Shown here: positions 52,005-61,792 of the stretch, one piece after another
How positions within the stretch are numbered: position 1 is the first letter of the stretch
Layout: each line of letters begins with the position of its first letter
NCBI RefSeq assembly: GCF_900100795.1
Contig: NZ_FNCO01000004.1
Location: 62,001 to 126,000, forward strand
Direction of reading: 5' to 3'
From: Pseudomonas abietaniphila
Lineage (GTDB): Bacteria; Pseudomonadota; Gammaproteobacteria; Pseudomonadales; Pseudomonadaceae
Length of the DNA stretch: 64,000 bases
Position numbers and translations under genes: made by a program
Notes under the pieces: generated by a model
Told to the model about the DNA's origin: nothing
Seen by the model: only the letters and a program-made list of their open reading frames with translations
Database searches by the model: none

Positions 52005-52898
52005 ATGCAAGCTGCCAACCCGCGTCGCGGGTACATTCTGGGCCTGACTGCCTACATCATCTGGGGACTGTTTCCGATTTACTTCAAGCTGCTGGCGTCA
52101 GTGCCCGCGCTCGAAATCATCGTCAACCGCGCGATCTGGTCGGCGATCTCCGGCTCTTTGTTGCTGCTGGTGTGGAAGCACCCTGGCTGGTGGCGTGAGC
52201 TGCGAGACAACCCCCGGCGCCTGGCGATTCTGGCGGGCAGCGGGACGCTGATCGCCGTCAACTGGCTGATTTACGTCTGGGCGGTGAACAACAACCACAT
52301 GGTCGAGGCGAGCCTGGGTTACTTCATTAACCCGCTGATCAACGTCATGCTGGGGTTGGTGTTGCTGCGCGAAAGGCTGCGTCCCCTGCAGTGGCTGGCG
52401 GTGCTGTTGGCATTGGTCGGCGTGGCGCAGCAGGTCTGGCAGGTCGGCAGCCTGCCGTGGATCTCGCTCGCGCTGGCGTTCAGCTTTGGTTTCTACGGTT
52501 TGATTCGCAAGCAAGCGCCGGTCGCGGCATTGCCGGGATTGGTGGTGGAAACCTGGATTCTGGTGCCGCTGGCGGTAGGCTGGTTGCTGTTCAACCCAAT
52601 GGCCCACAGCGCACAGCCCGCCTTCTGGACCACGTCCGAAGCGATCTGGCTGGCCATGGCCGGGCCGGTAACGCTCGTCCCGCTGGTGTGCTTCAACGCC
52701 GCCGCCCGGCATTTGCCCTACGCAACCCTGGGCTTTTTGCAGTACATCGCTCCGACGCTGGTGCTGTCGCTGGCCGTTTTGATGTTCGGCGAACACATGC
52801 CTTCGGCGACGCTGGTGACGTTCTTGTTCATCTGGGCGGGTCTGATCATCTACACCGTCGACGGCTGGCTGGCGATGAAACGTCGCGCGCAACGTTGA
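52005..52898 (+). CDS. rarD: EamA-family transporter RarD
   Basis: 297 residues, about ten membrane spans in two EamA halves. It starts MQAANPRRGYILGLTAYIIW with GLFPIYFKLL, the RarD signature, then NHMVEASLGYFINPLINVML and LPYATLGFLQYIAPTLVLSL. RarD proteins are called chloramphenicol-sensitivity proteins; the natural substrate is unknown. ATG 52005 has AAGGAC upstream. It is probably separate from srkA because a repeat lies between. Confidence 0.94.
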   Translation: MQAANPRRGYILGLTAYIIWGLFPIYFKLLASVPALEIIVNRAIWSAISGSLLLLVWKHPGWWRELRDNPRRLAILAGSGTLIAVNWLIYVWAVNNNHMVEASLGYFINPLINVMLGLVLLRERLRPLQWLAVLLALVGVAQQVWQVGSLPWISLALAFSFGFYGLIRKQAPVAALPGLVVETWILVPLAVGWLLFNPMAHSAQPAFWTTSEAIWLAMAGPVTLVPLVCFNAAARHLPYATLGFLQYIAPTLVLSLAVLMFGEHMPSATLVTFLFIWAGLIIYTVDGWLAMKRRAQR

Positions 52899-52994
52899 TC
52901 AATCAATAAACAATTGCCTGCAACCCTCACGGGCCATCCAAGCGGTGTGAGCGAGTCAATTCGCTCACACCGCCTGGATGCGCCTGGCATCACA

Positions 52995-53513
52995 TCACTC
53001 GTCCGCCTTCAGCTTCAACTCCACCATCAAATCGTCTGCCAGCGTCTCAAGGCGTTTCTGCAGGACGTCCAGCGACAAGGTCTGCGGCAGGCCCAGCAAC
53101 GCGTTGGCACGGAACAACGGCTCGCTGCTCATGGGTGCCGGTTCGACGTTGGTCACCAGTTGCTCGACATTCACCCCCTGCTCGGTCAGCAAGCGCGTGA
53201 CGTCACGCACAATGCCGGGGCGATCGTTACCCACCAGCTCCATGTTGATCGGCTTCCAGGTGCTGGACGGTTCCATGCCGATGTCGGCGAACTGCACGCG
53301 GATACCGTAAGCGGATAACCCTTCCAGCGCGTCGCGCAATTGGGCGTGCGCCTCGGCAGGCACGCCGATGCGCAGGATCCCGGCAAACTGTCCGGCCATG
53401 TGCGTCATACGGCTTTCCAGCCAATTACCACCGTGATTTGCAATGCACGATGCGATCTGTTCGACCTGCCCCGGTTTGTCGGGGGCAAATACGGTGACGA
53501 TAAGATGATCCAC
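52995..53513 (-). CDS. ACT-domain regulator, GcvR-like
   Basis: 172 residues with two ACT domains: VDHLIVTVFAPDKPGQVEQI and INMELVGNDRPGIVRDVTRL. This is the layout of the glycine cleavage repressor GcvR, which acts by binding a partner regulator and glycine rather than DNA. I choose GTG 53513 because GAGGA lies 7 nt before it; the frame extends further up but has no ribosome site and loses family similarity. No gcv genes are near. It could be a GcvR paralogue with another amino-acid ligand. Confidence 0.88.
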   Translation of the reverse strand: MDHLIVTVFAPDKPGQVEQIASCIANHGGNWLESRMTHMAGQFAGILRIGVPAEAHAQLRDALEGLSAYGIRVQFADIGMEPSSTWKPINMELVGNDRPGIVRDVTRLLTEQGVNVEQLVTNVEPAPMSSEPLFRANALLGLPQTLSLDVLQKRLETLADDLMVELKLKADE

Positions 53514-53996
53514 GGTCGATTCCTCTTCTTTACGTGTCCACAAGCCGGTGTGTGCGGCCTGCGCGGCTGTCGGGCAAGTATAGGCAAGGGCTCGTTGCGC
53601 GCCCGACTGCTTCCATGAGAAACAATCTGTGTACCATTTCCATAATTCTCTGGAACAATTCACAGGTTTTTTGAGAACATCCGTAACCCCGACGTGACCA
53701 AACGTGAAAATCCAGTCGCTCGGTGACATATTTAGTCTGATTTTCACACCGCGACGCATCATGTAGTATTCCGCCGCGTTCACTACATAAACGTTGGAAC
53801 AATGCCTGACCCCGCATCGCCGCTCGTTGAAACCTGTTCCGCAAAGCGCACAACGCCTTTCTTTCAGGTCCTCACGGCCCCGGCCCAGCCGCCAGCAATG
53901 GCATGATCTGGCAAGGGCGAGCGGTTGATGTCGATGGCTTTAACAAGAGAGCGCTCGAGATTGAAGCGCAGATAGCTGAGCAGAGTGAGGCAAGCA
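53514..53996. other. Regulatory gap upstream of glcB
   Basis: 483 bp between divergent genes, no convincing gene. It includes TTCCA-N8-TGGAA (53638-53655), a small inverted repeat, and AT-rich promoter-like stretches, but I see no recognised operator. GTGAGG serves as ribosome site for glcB. Confidence 0.45.
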
Positions 53997-56174
53997 ATGA
54001 CTGAACACGTTCAAGTCGGTGGCCTTCAGGTCGCCAAAGTCCTTCTGGATTTCGTGAACAACGAAGCCCTTCCTGGAACCGGTATCGAAGCCGCCGCGTT
54101 CTGGGCCGGCGCCGACAAGCTGATCCACGAGCTGGCGCCGAAGAACAAAGCCCTACTCGCCAAACGTGACGACTTCCAGGCGCGCATCGATGCCTGGCAC
54201 CAGTCCAATGCCGGCAAGGCGCGCGACGCTGCCGCCTACAAAGCTTTCCTGCAGGAAATCGGTTATCTGCTGCCAGAAGCGGCGGACTTCCAGGCCTCGA
54301 CGCAAAACGTCGACGAAGAAATCGCCCGCATGGCCGGTCCGCAACTCGTGGTGCCGGTCATGAACGCCCGTTTTGCCCTCAACGCTTCGAACGCCCGCTG
54401 GGGCTCGCTGTACGACGCGCTGTATGGCACTGACGCGATCAGCGAAGAAGGCGGCGCCGAAAAAGGCAAAGGCTACAACAAGGTCCGCGGCGACAAAGTC
54501 ATCGCGTTCGCGCGCGCTTTCCTGGACGAAGCCGCGCCACTGGCCGCCGGCTCCCACGTCGACTCCACCAGTTACAAACTGGTCGACGGTGTATTGATCG
54601 TCGGCCTCAAGGGCGGCAGCAACACCGGGCTGCGTGACGACGCACAGCTGATCGGCTTCCAGGGCGACGCCTCGGCGCCCACCTCGATCCTGCTCAAGCA
54701 CAACGGCCTGCACTTCGAAATCCAGATCGACGCTACCAGCCCGGTCGGCCAGACCGACGCGGCGGGCGTCAAAGACGTGCTGATGGAAGCGGCGTTGACC
54801 ACCATCATGGACTGCGAAGACTCGATCGCGGCCGTCGACGCCGATGACAAGGTCGTGGTCTACCGCAACTGGCTGGGCCTGATGAAGGGCGATCTGTCCG
54901 AAGAGGTCTCCAAGGGCGGCGCGAGCTTCACCCGCACCATGAACGCCGACCGCGTTTACACCTCGCCTAAAGGCGAAGCCGTGACGCTGCACGGCCGCTC
55001 GCTGCTGTTCGTGCGTAACGTCGGTCACCTGATGACCATCGATGCCATCCTCGACAATCAGGGCAACGAAGTGCCGGAAGGCATCCTCGACGGCCTGCTG
55101 ACCAGCCTGGCGGCAATCCATAACCTCAAAGGCAATACGTCGCGCGCCAACAGCCGCACAGGCTCGGTGTACATCGTCAAACCAAAGATGCACGGCCCGG
55201 AAGAAGTCGCGTTCACGAGCGAGCTGTTCGGCCGCATCGAGGACGTCCTGAGCCTGCCGCGCAACACGCTGAAGGTCGGGATCATGGACGAGGAGCGCCG
55301 CACCACGGTGAACCTCAAGGCCTGTATCAAAGCCGCCAGCGAGCGCGTGGTGTTCATCAACACCGGCTTCCTGGACCGCACCGGCGACGAAATCCACACC
55401 TCCATGGAAGCCGGCCCGGTCGTGCGCAAAGCGCAGATGAAGGGCGAGAAGTGGATCGGTGCCTATGAAAACTCGAACGTCGACATCGGTTTGAAGTGTG
55501 GCCTGCAAGGCCGTGCGCAGATCGGTAAAGGCATGTGGGCGATGCCGGACCTGATGGCCGCGATGCTGGAACAGAAGATCGCTCACCCGCTGGCCGGCGC
55601 CAACACCGCCTGGGTCCCATCGCCGACGGCGGCTGCGCTGCACGCGCTGCATTACCACAAGGTTGACGTGTTCGCCCGCCAGGCCGAACTGGCTCAACGC
55701 GCACCGGCCTCGGTCGATGACATCCTGACCATTCCGCTGGCGCCGAACACCGACTGGACGCCTGAGGAAATCCAGAACGAACTGGACAACAACTCGCAGG
55801 GCATCCTCGGTTACGTGGTGCGCTGGATCGATCAGGGCGTCGGTTGCTCGAAAGTGCCGGACATCAATGACGTCGGGCTCATGGAAGACCGCGCAACGCT
55901 GCGTATTTCCAGCCAGCACATCGCCAACTGGTTGCGTCACGGCGTGGTCAATGAGCGGCAGGTGATGGAAAGCCTGAAGCGCATGGCGCCGGTGGTGGAT
56001 CGCCAAAACGCCAACGACGCGCTGTATCGCCCCCTGGCGCCGGACTTCGACAGCAACATCGCCTTTCAGGCGGCGGTCGAACTGGTTATCGAGGGCACTA
56101 AACAGCCGAACGGCTACACCGAGCCGGTGCTGCATCGCCGTCGTCGGGAGTTCAAGGCGAAGAACGGGCGTTAA
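53997..56174 (+). CDS. glcB: Malate synthase G
   Basis: 725 residues, the usual length. It condenses glyoxylate and acetyl-CoA to malate in the glyoxylate bypass. Family blocks: [76 protein letters not shown] and the AceB/GlcB end block [23 protein letters not shown] 53997 is the conserved start ([10 protein letters not shown]); an ATG four codons earlier is less likely. A strong terminator follows. Confidence 0.97.
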   Translation: MTEHVQVGGLQVAKVLLDFVNNEALPGTGIEAAAFWAGADKLIHELAPKNKALLAKRDDFQARIDAWHQSNAGKARDAAAYKAFLQEIGYLLPEAADFQASTQNVDEEIARMAGPQLVVPVMNARFALNASNARWGSLYDALYGTDAISEEGGAEKGKGYNKVRGDKVIAFARAFLDEAAPLAAGSHVDSTSYKLVDGVLIVGLKGGSNTGLRDDAQLIGFQGDASAPTSILLKHNGLHFEIQIDATSPVGQTDAAGVKDVLMEAALTTIMDCEDSIAAVDADDKVVVYRNWLGLMKGDLSEEVSKGGASFTRTMNADRVYTSPKGEAVTLHGRSLLFVRNVGHLMTIDAILDNQGNEVPEGILDGLLTSLAAIHNLKGNTSRANSRTGSVYIVKPKMHGPEEVAFTSELFGRIEDVLSLPRNTLKVGIMDEERRTTVNLKACIKAASERVVFINTGFLDRTGDEIHTSMEAGPVVRKAQMKGEKWIGAYENSNVDIGLKCGLQGRAQIGKGMWAMPDLMAAMLEQKIAHPLAGANTAWVPSPTAAALHALHYHKVDVFARQAELAQRAPASVDDILTIPLAPNTDWTPEEIQNELDNNSQGILGYVVRWIDQGVGCSKVPDINDVGLMEDRATLRISSQHIANWLRHGVVNERQVMESLKRMAPVVDRQNANDALYRPLAPDFDSNIAFQAAVELVIEGTKQPNGYTEPVLHRRRREFKAKNGR

Positions 56175-56190
56175 CAAGCCTCGTTAAACA

Positions 56191-56229
56191 AAAAGGCGGT
56201 GGGTCGCAAGACACACCGCCTTTTTTATT
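56191..56229 (+). terminator. Intrinsic terminator of glcB
   Basis: GGCGGTG and CACCGCC pair, extended by A-T pairs of AAAA and TTTTTT, loop about 12 nt, T6 then ATTTTT. It lies 17 bp after the glcB stop. Confidence 0.9.
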
Positions 56230-56324
56230 TTTCCTGTGGGATCCAGCCCCCACGGTTCTGCCCGCTGTGGCAATTTTCCGCACATCATCGCCGGCAAGCC
56301 GAACGGCTACGGCAATAATGACGC

Positions 56325-56416
56325 CTGTAGGAGCGCGCTTGCCCGCGAAAAGCCGATACATCCGACACATTTTTGCCGAATGTACCGATGCATCGCGGGC
56401 AAGCGCGCTCCTACAG
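56325..56416. repeat. REP-type inverted pair, GCGCTTGCCCGCG family
   Basis: CTGTAGGAGCGCGCTTGCCC.. at 56325 is mirrored by ..GGGCAAGCGCGCTCCTACAG ending 56416, between the convergent glcB and response-regulator genes. Confidence 0.92.
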
Positions 56417-56430
56417 CGGACTGCGGGGCG

Positions 56431-56877
56431 CTACGCCATCCCCAACTCGCGCTTCACCAACCGCAACAGCTGCTTGGTGTTGATCGGTTTGAGCAGAAAA
56501 TCCACCACGCTCAGGTGCATCGCATCAATGGCATCACGCACGTGGGCGTCGCCCGAGACGATGATGATCGGCAGCGCTGCCCGATCCGAATCACGGACCT
56601 GGCGGATCAAATCCAGCCCGTCGCATGGCGCCATGCGCAGATCGGTGATCAGCAGCGCAATGGACGGTCGCGTCTGTAGCAGATGCATGGCACTGGTGCC
56701 GCCCGCCGCCGTAATGCAGCTGATGTCGTTGAGGCTGAGGATCTCGGAAAGAATTTCCCTGGCATCCTTGTCGTCATCGACGATCAACACCCGTTGTGGC
56801 GATTGCGATGGAGGCGCGAGCATCACCTCATTGAGGGCTTCGCGCTCTTCATCACTCAAAATGTCGTGATCGAACAT
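56431..56877 (-). CDS. Single-domain response regulator (receiver only)
   Basis: 148 residues: a 25-residue acidic tail (MFDHDILSDEEREALNEVML) and one CheY-like receiver. The acidic pocket is LIVDDDKDAREIL, the phospho-acceptor Asp79 is in LLITDLRMAP, the Thr/Ser position is in IIIVSGDAH and the Lys in DFLLKPINTKQL. There is no output domain, so it probably acts by protein contact. The start ATG 56877 is the best family fit; the frame is open upstream. It is divergent from the DUF294 gene and no histidine kinase is near. Confidence 0.88.
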   Translation of the reverse strand: MFDHDILSDEEREALNEVMLAPPSQSPQRVLIVDDDKDAREILSEILSLNDISCITAAGGTSAMHLLQTRPSIALLITDLRMAPCDGLDLIRQVRDSDRAALPIIIVSGDAHVRDAIDAMHLSVVDFLLKPINTKQLLRLVKRELGMA

Positions 56878-57115
56878 ACCCGTCTCATCTTCCTGTCGAC
56901 TCCCATTCTGACAGCGCAAACAGACCAAATACGCTGCACGCTTTGTCGGCTTCCTGCCAGGCCGCAACGGCCTCTACGCGGTGCACATCGACATGGTTTT
57001 ACACCAGGGACCGATGGCCTCCAACGCCTTTTCAATCGCCTAAGACTTACGTCCAATGGGCACTGCCTGATAAGCGGTCGACCATGGAGCCATAAAAACA
57101 AGTGGTACCCCCGTC

Positions 57116-59050
57116 ATGAGCAAAGCGGACGCTTTCACCCAGGCAGGCAAAACAGCCGTGTTGCAGAACGTTCACGGCACCATGCAATTCCTGCAAAAAT
57201 TCCCGCCATTCAACCAGATGGAGCATGCGCATCTCGCGTACCTGGTTGAACAGTGCCAGCTGCGTTTCTACGCTACGGATGAGAGCATCATCAAGCCTGG
57301 CGATGGGCCAGTAGAGCACTTTTATATTGTGAAACAGGGTCGGGTGGTCGGTGAACGCCCACATTCGGCCAAAGGCGGCACTGAAACCACGTTTGAAATC
57401 ACCACGGGCGAATGCTTCCCCCTGGCCGCTCTGCTGGGCGAGCGCGCCACGCGCACCGAGCACCTGGCAGCCGAGGACACGTTCTGCCTGCAGTTGAACA
57501 AACAGGCATTCATCAAGCTGTTCGCGCTCTCCAGCGCCTTCCGCGATTTCGCCCTGCGAGGCGTCAGCAGCCTGCTCGAACAGGTCAATCAGCAAGTAAA
57601 GCAGAAGGCCGTGGAAACCCTCGGCACGCAGTACTCGCTGAACACGCGTCTGGGTGAACTGGCGATGCGTCATCCCGTGACCTGTTCGCCCGAGACGCCG
57701 CTGCGTGAAGCCGTGAAGCTGATGGACGAGCAGCAGGTCGGCAGTATCGTGATCGTCGACGACGCCAAGGCGCCGCTGGGCATCTTCACACTGCGTGATT
57801 TGCGTCAGGTGGTTGCAGACGTGAACGCTGACTTCGGGCAGCCGATCAGGCTCAGCATGATTCAGGCGCCCTTCTATTTAAGCCCCGATGCCAGCGCGTT
57901 CGATGCCGCCATCGCCATGACGCAGCGGCACATCGCCCACGTGTGCCTGGTCAAGGATCAACGCCTGTGTGGCGTGGTGTCGGAGCGCGACCTGTTTTCC
58001 CTGCAACGGGTGGACCTGGTGCACCTGGCCCGAACCATCCGCAGCGCCCCGCGCATCGATTCGCTGGGCAATATGCGCGGCGACATCGTGCAATTGGTTG
58101 ACCGCATGTTGGCCCATGGCGCGTCCTCGACCCAGATCACCCAGATCATCACGCTGCTCAACGACCACATGGTCTGTCGCGTCATCGAGCTGACGCTGGA
58201 GGAAAAAGGTGACCCCGGCATTCCCTTCAGCTGGCTCTGCTTCGGCAGTGAGGGCCGTCGCGAGCAAACGCTTTACACCGACCAGGACAACGGCATTCTG
58301 TTCGAGGCCAAAGACGCCGCTGAAGCCGCCGCCATCCGCGGCCGCCTGCTGCCGATAGCCGAGCGCATCAACCAGGGTCTGGCGTTGTGCGGCTTCGCGC
58401 TGTGCAAGGGGGGGATCATGGCCAGTAACCCCGAACTGTGCCTGTCGCGGGTTGAATGGGCGCGGCGGTTCGGTTCGTTAATTCGCGAGGCGACGCCGGA
58501 AAACCTGCTGTCCTCCAGCATCTATTTCGACTTGCGCGTGGTCTGGGGTGATGAAAGCGCTGGCGAGCAACTGCGGCAGAGCATTCTGGCGCAGGTGGGG
58601 GACAACAAACTGTTCCAGCGCATGATGGCCGACAACGCCTTGCGCCAGCGCCCGCCCGTAGGGCGCTTCAAGGATTTCGTGGTGGCGCGCAAAGGCAGCG
58701 ATAAAGACACGCTGGACCTCAAAACTCAAGGCCTCACCCCCTTCGTGGACGGCGCGCGGCTCCTCGCGCTGGCTAACGGCGTGGGGGCCAACAACACGCT
58801 CGAACGCCTGCGTCAGCTGGTGGCCAAAGAAGTCATCGACCCACTGGACGGCGCGGCCTATGAAGAGGCCTATCACTTCATCCAGCAAACCCGGATGCAA
58901 CAGCACCAACAACAGAGTCGACAGAACCTGCCCTATTCCAACCGCATCGACCCAGACGTGCTCAATCACCTGGACCGGCGGATTTTGCGTGAGTCATTCC
59001 GTCAGGCGCAGCGCCTGCAAACCAGCCTGACCGTGCGTTATCAACTTTAA
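57116..59050 (+). CDS. cNMP-binding/CBS/DUF294 nucleotidyltransferase-like signalling protein
   Basis: 644 residues. Domains in order: cyclic-nucleotide-binding-like (PPFNQMEHAHLAYLVEQCQL, IIKPGDGPVEHFYIVKQGRV; about 20-150), two CBS motifs (about 185-300), a DUF294 nucleotidyltransferase-like domain with GSEGRREQTLYTDQDNGILF (about 375-395) and a helical DUF294 C-terminal region. The G-S-x-G-R-x-E-Q-x-x-x-T-D-x-D motif is that of GlnD-type nucleotidyltransferases, suggesting it may transfer a nucleotide to a partner protein. No good ribosome site is seen before ATG 57116. It is followed after 10 bp by an exonuclease gene, a common pairing. Confidence 0.88.
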   Translation: MSKADAFTQAGKTAVLQNVHGTMQFLQKFPPFNQMEHAHLAYLVEQCQLRFYATDESIIKPGDGPVEHFYIVKQGRVVGERPHSAKGGTETTFEITTGECFPLAALLGERATRTEHLAAEDTFCLQLNKQAFIKLFALSSAFRDFALRGVSSLLEQVNQQVKQKAVETLGTQYSLNTRLGELAMRHPVTCSPETPLREAVKLMDEQQVGSIVIVDDAKAPLGIFTLRDLRQVVADVNADFGQPIRLSMIQAPFYLSPDASAFDAAIAMTQRHIAHVCLVKDQRLCGVVSERDLFSLQRVDLVHLARTIRSAPRIDSLGNMRGDIVQLVDRMLAHGASSTQITQIITLLNDHMVCRVIELTLEEKGDPGIPFSWLCFGSEGRREQTLYTDQDNGILFEAKDAAEAAAIRGRLLPIAERINQGLALCGFALCKGGIMASNPELCLSRVEWARRFGSLIREATPENLLSSSIYFDLRVVWGDESAGEQLRQSILAQVGDNKLFQRMMADNALRQRPPVGRFKDFVVARKGSDKDTLDLKTQGLTPFVDGARLLALANGVGANNTLERLRQLVAKEVIDPLDGAAYEEAYHFIQQTRMQQHQQQSRQNLPYSNRIDPDVLNHLDRRILRESFRQAQRLQTSLTVRYQL

Positions 59051-59060
59051 GCGACAGACC

Positions 59061-59780
59061 ATGAACCTGTTTCAGTGGCTAAAACCACCCAAGCGCGCAA
59101 AAGCGCCAGACCTTACACCCGAGCAACTGCGGCGCCTGAGCGAGCTGCCCCGCCCTGCGGCCCTGAATGAAAACCCGCTGCGTCAACAACGCTGGGTGGT
59201 GCTCGATCTGGAAACCAGCGGCCTGAACATGAGCCGTGACGAGGTGCTGTCCATCGGAGCGGTGGTCATCGAAGACGGCGCTATCGATTTTGGTCAACCC
59301 TTCGAGCGCACGCTGCTGCGCCACGATCACAAACTCAGCCCCAGCGTCTTGATTCACGGGCTGGGGCCGAGTGCGATTGCCGCGGGCAGTGAACCGGTCG
59401 AGGCGCTGCTGGACTTCATGGAGTTCGTCGGCGACAGCCCGTTGCTGGCGTTTCATGCACCGTTCGATCAACACATGATTGGGCGTGCCTTAAAGGAAAG
59501 CCTGGGGTATCGCCTGCAACACCCGTTTCTGGACGTGGCCGAGATCGCGCCGATGCTGTGCCCGCAGGCCTGTCTGCGTCAGGCAGGGCTGGATGACTGG
59601 ACCGCCTTCTTTGGCTTGCAAGCCGAAGAACGTCATCACGCCAGCGCCGATGCACTGGTGACCGCTGAACTCGCGCTGATCCTGTTCAGCCATGCGCGAA
59701 AGCAGGCAATGGACAGCCCCGCACAGCTGGACCAATGCCTGGCCAAGTGGCGACGCAGGCAGCAGTCCCATTCGTTTTGA
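59061..59780 (+). CDS. DEDDh 3'-5' exonuclease (DnaQ-like)
   Basis: 239 residues. The exonuclease motifs are in order: WVVLDLETSGLN (Exo I, DxE), FHAPFDQHMIG (Exo II, D) and HHASADALVTAEL (Exo III, HxxxxD). This is the fold of the DNA polymerase III epsilon subunit and related exonucleases such as RNase T. It has no polymerase-binding tail like true DnaQ. It lies 10 bp after the DUF294 gene, an arrangement known beside acetate-related genes in other bacteria; the joint role is unclear. ATG 59061. Confidence 0.92.
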   Translation: MNLFQWLKPPKRAKAPDLTPEQLRRLSELPRPAALNENPLRQQRWVVLDLETSGLNMSRDEVLSIGAVVIEDGAIDFGQPFERTLLRHDHKLSPSVLIHGLGPSAIAAGSEPVEALLDFMEFVGDSPLLAFHAPFDQHMIGRALKESLGYRLQHPFLDVAEIAPMLCPQACLRQAGLDDWTAFFGLQAEERHHASADALVTAELALILFSHARKQAMDSPAQLDQCLAKWRRRQQSHSF

Positions 59781-59834
59781 GCGGATGACGTTTTGTCCGG
59801 CTGGTTCACCACAGGCCCTTTGGGAGAGAGCGTG

Positions 59835-59935
59835 GTCTGGGCGGTATTCCGACGAATGTGGAGAATCAGCGCCATCAACGCTGACTTCCCCACCGCGTTC
59901 GTCCGAGTGCGGCCCAGACCCTCGTAACCTCCGAC
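59835..59935. repeat. Degenerate inverted repeat
   Basis: GTCTGGGCGGTATTCCGACG.. (from about 59835) and ..CGAGTGCGGCCCAGAC (to 59919) are imperfect complements, followed by CCTCGTAACCTCCGAC, a fragment of the 46-bp element seen at 11686. The 488-bp gap here is built mostly of such decayed repeats. Confidence 0.6.
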
Positions 59936-59985
59936 TGCTCCTACAGGTTTCTCGGCGTCACTCGGATTCGCGGCTGACACAGACT

Positions 59986-60011
59986 CTGTAGGAGCCAGCT
60001 TGCTGGCGAAG
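59986..60011. repeat. REP half-element, GTAGGAGCCAGC type
   Basis: CTGTAGGAGCCAGCTTGCTG.. matches one arm of the GTAGGAGC family, like the stem at 33711. No mirror arm is visible close by. Confidence 0.65.
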
Positions 60012-60040
60012 GCGTCATGTCAGCCGACGTCGTCATTGGC

Positions 60041-60085
60041 TGTCCCATCGCATTCGCTGCCCTCGTAACCTCGGACGTCTTACAG
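60041..60085. repeat. Diverged copy of the 46-bp element from 11.7-12.0 kb
   Basis: TGTCCCATCGCATTCGCTGC, then CCTCGTAACCTCGGACGTC and TTACAG match the complement of the 11686 element with only a few changes, about 48 kb away. This shows that element is dispersed, not local. Confidence 0.7.
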
Positions 60086-60226
60086 GTCACGCGTGGGTCC
60101 GATGCCTCGCGGATGACGCTCCCACAGGGACGTGCTCCAAATACAGCTTTTAATTCCCCCGCCCAAACCGTTCAGCCGCAGAGTGATAACGACCAATTGC
60201 CAGCATTCATTGGCTCTGACACAATC

Positions 60227-60244
60227 GCGAATAATTCTCGTTAG
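60227..60244 (+). promoter_or_regulatory. Candidate Fur box upstream of the ECF sigma gene
   Basis: GCGAATAATTCTCGTTAG differs from the common Fur core GAATAATTCTCATTA by one base. It lies 25 bp before the GTG of the FecI-like sigma factor, where Fur repression of an iron-starvation sigma factor is expected. Confidence 0.7.
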
Positions 60245-60268
60245 TTACTTTGTTCTCTTCGGTGCGTC

Positions 60269-60787
60269 GTGTCGTCACTTCATCGTCCTCAACATCAGCT
60301 TGTCGGAACGCTCTATCGCGACCATCGCAGCTGGTTGCTGGCTTGGCTGAAACGCAATGTTGCCTGCCCGCACCGTGCCGAAGACCTGAGTCAGGACACC
60401 TTCACACGCCTGCTTGGCCGGGAGCAATTGACCGAACCCCGTGAACCCCGGGCGTTTCTGGTTCAGGTGGCCAAAGGTTTGCTGTTCGACTACTTCCGTC
60501 GAGCGGCGCTGGAACAGGCCTATCTCACCGAACTGATGCTGATTCCGGAAGCCGAACAGCCTTCGCTGGAAGAGCAGCAACTGATCCTCGACGACCTCAA
60601 GGCCATCGACCGTTTGCTTGGCAAGCTGTCGAGCAAGGCGCGCGCGGCCTTTTTGTACAGCCGTCTGGACGGCATGGCCCATGCCGAAATTGCCGACAAA
60701 CTCGGTGTTTCCGTGCCCCGCGTACGCCAGTATCTGGCTCAGGGCATGCGTCAGTGCTATGTCGCGCTGTACGGCGAACCGACATGA
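60269..60787 (+). CDS. FecI-type ECF sigma factor
   Basis: 172 residues. Sigma region 2 includes LYRDHRSWLLAWLKRNVACP and HRAEDLSQDTFTRLLG; region 4 includes LSSKARAAFLYSRLDGMAHAEIADKLGVSV. The H-x-A-E-D-L-x-Q-D-T-F pattern is typical of FecI-like iron-starvation sigma factors. The start is GTG 60269, without a strong ribosome site. The last bases overlap the anti-sigma gene (ATGA). It should transcribe the TonB receptor gene when the ligand is bound. Confidence 0.92.
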   Translation: MSSLHRPQHQLVGTLYRDHRSWLLAWLKRNVACPHRAEDLSQDTFTRLLGREQLTEPREPRAFLVQVAKGLLFDYFRRAALEQAYLTELMLIPEAEQPSLEEQQLILDDLKAIDRLLGKLSSKARAAFLYSRLDGMAHAEIADKLGVSVPRVRQYLAQGMRQCYVALYGEPT

Positions 60788-61773
60788 GCATCACCACCCG
60801 CCCGGTCTCCTCGCAAGTGCTCGACGCCGCCATCGCCTGGCAGTTATGCCTGGATTGCGGTCAGGGCAGCGAAGCGGAGCGCGAAGAATTCGCCAAGTGG
60901 TACGCCGCGAGTGAAGAACACGCCCGCGCCTGGATGCAACTCGGCATGCTCGACCAGCGCTTTGTCGGCACCACCGGCCCGGCGCGTTCCGCGCTGCTGC
61001 GTTCGCGGGAAGGTGTTGGCCGCCAGGTCCGCAAGCTCGGCCGCGGGGTTGCGGGTGTCGCCATCGCGCTGGGACTGACCCTGTTTCTCGGCGACCGTTA
61101 TCTGCCGGTCAATTACTGGCTGGCGGATCTGCGCACGGCGACCGGCGAGCAACGCACGATTCGTCTGTCGGACAACACCCTGATTCGTCTCAATACCCAC
61201 AGCGCAGTGGACGTGCGATTCGATGCAAAGCAGCGTCGGGTGGTTCTTCAAGACGGCGAAATCTTCGTGGAAACCGGCAGCCATAACGACCCAAGGCCGT
61301 TCATCGTCGAAACCGACGAAGGCAGCATGCGTGCGCTGGGGACGAAGTTTCTGGTCAAGCGCGAGGACAACGGGACGTTGCTGAGCGTCCTGCAGTCCGC
61401 CGTCGCGGCTCATCCGCAAGCCGCCGACACCGAAATGATCCTGCGTGAAGGCCAGCAAATGCTGATTCAGCGGCACAGCCTTGGCCCGATGGTTGCGCTC
61501 GCGCCCGGAACCGACGCGTGGATGCGCGGCATGCTGGTGGTGGATAACGCACCGCTCAAGGACGTGATCGCAGAGCTGGCCCGGTACCGTCAGGGCCATC
61601 TGGGCGTGGCGCCGGAAGTGGCGGATTTGCGGATCACCGGCAGCTTCCCGCTGAAAGACACCGACCTGGCCTTGAAGGCGTTGATGCCGACCCTGCCGGT
61701 TGAAATCGAGCAGCGCACGCATTGGTGGGTGACCGTGGTGGCGAGCGCAGCCAAGCCGGCCAGCAAGCTTTAG
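60784..61773 (+). CDS. FecR-type anti-sigma regulator
   Basis: 329 residues: an N-terminal cytoplasmic segment (DAAIAWQLCLDCGQGSEAER, EEFAKWYAASEEHARAWMQL), one membrane span (about residues 90-108, VAGVAIALGLTLFLG), then a periplasmic FecR domain (TATGEQRTIRLSDNTLIRLN, FDAKQRRVVLQDGEIFVET, FIVETDEGSMRALGTKFLVK). It holds the sigma factor until the receptor's N-terminal domain signals ligand binding. ATG 60784 overlaps the sigma stop by 4 bp. A REP pair follows, then the receptor gene. Confidence 0.95.
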   Translation: MSITTRPVSSQVLDAAIAWQLCLDCGQGSEAEREEFAKWYAASEEHARAWMQLGMLDQRFVGTTGPARSALLRSREGVGRQVRKLGRGVAGVAIALGLTLFLGDRYLPVNYWLADLRTATGEQRTIRLSDNTLIRLNTHSAVDVRFDAKQRRVVLQDGEIFVETGSHNDPRPFIVETDEGSMRALGTKFLVKREDNGTLLSVLQSAVAAHPQAADTEMILREGQQMLIQRHSLGPMVALAPGTDAWMRGMLVVDNAPLKDVIAELARYRQGHLGVAPEVADLRITGSFPLKDTDLALKALMPTLPVEIEQRTHWWVTVVASAAKPASKL

Positions 61774-61792
61774 CGCTGTCACAGGTGAAAAG

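Noticed and set aside
53530..53853. A 107-codon minus-strand frame upstream of the GcvR-like gene
   Set aside because: No ribosome-binding site, odd composition, and it lies across the promoter region of glcB.
54153..56177. A 674-codon minus-strand frame opposite glcB
   Set aside because: Shadow of malate synthase G; no family pattern.
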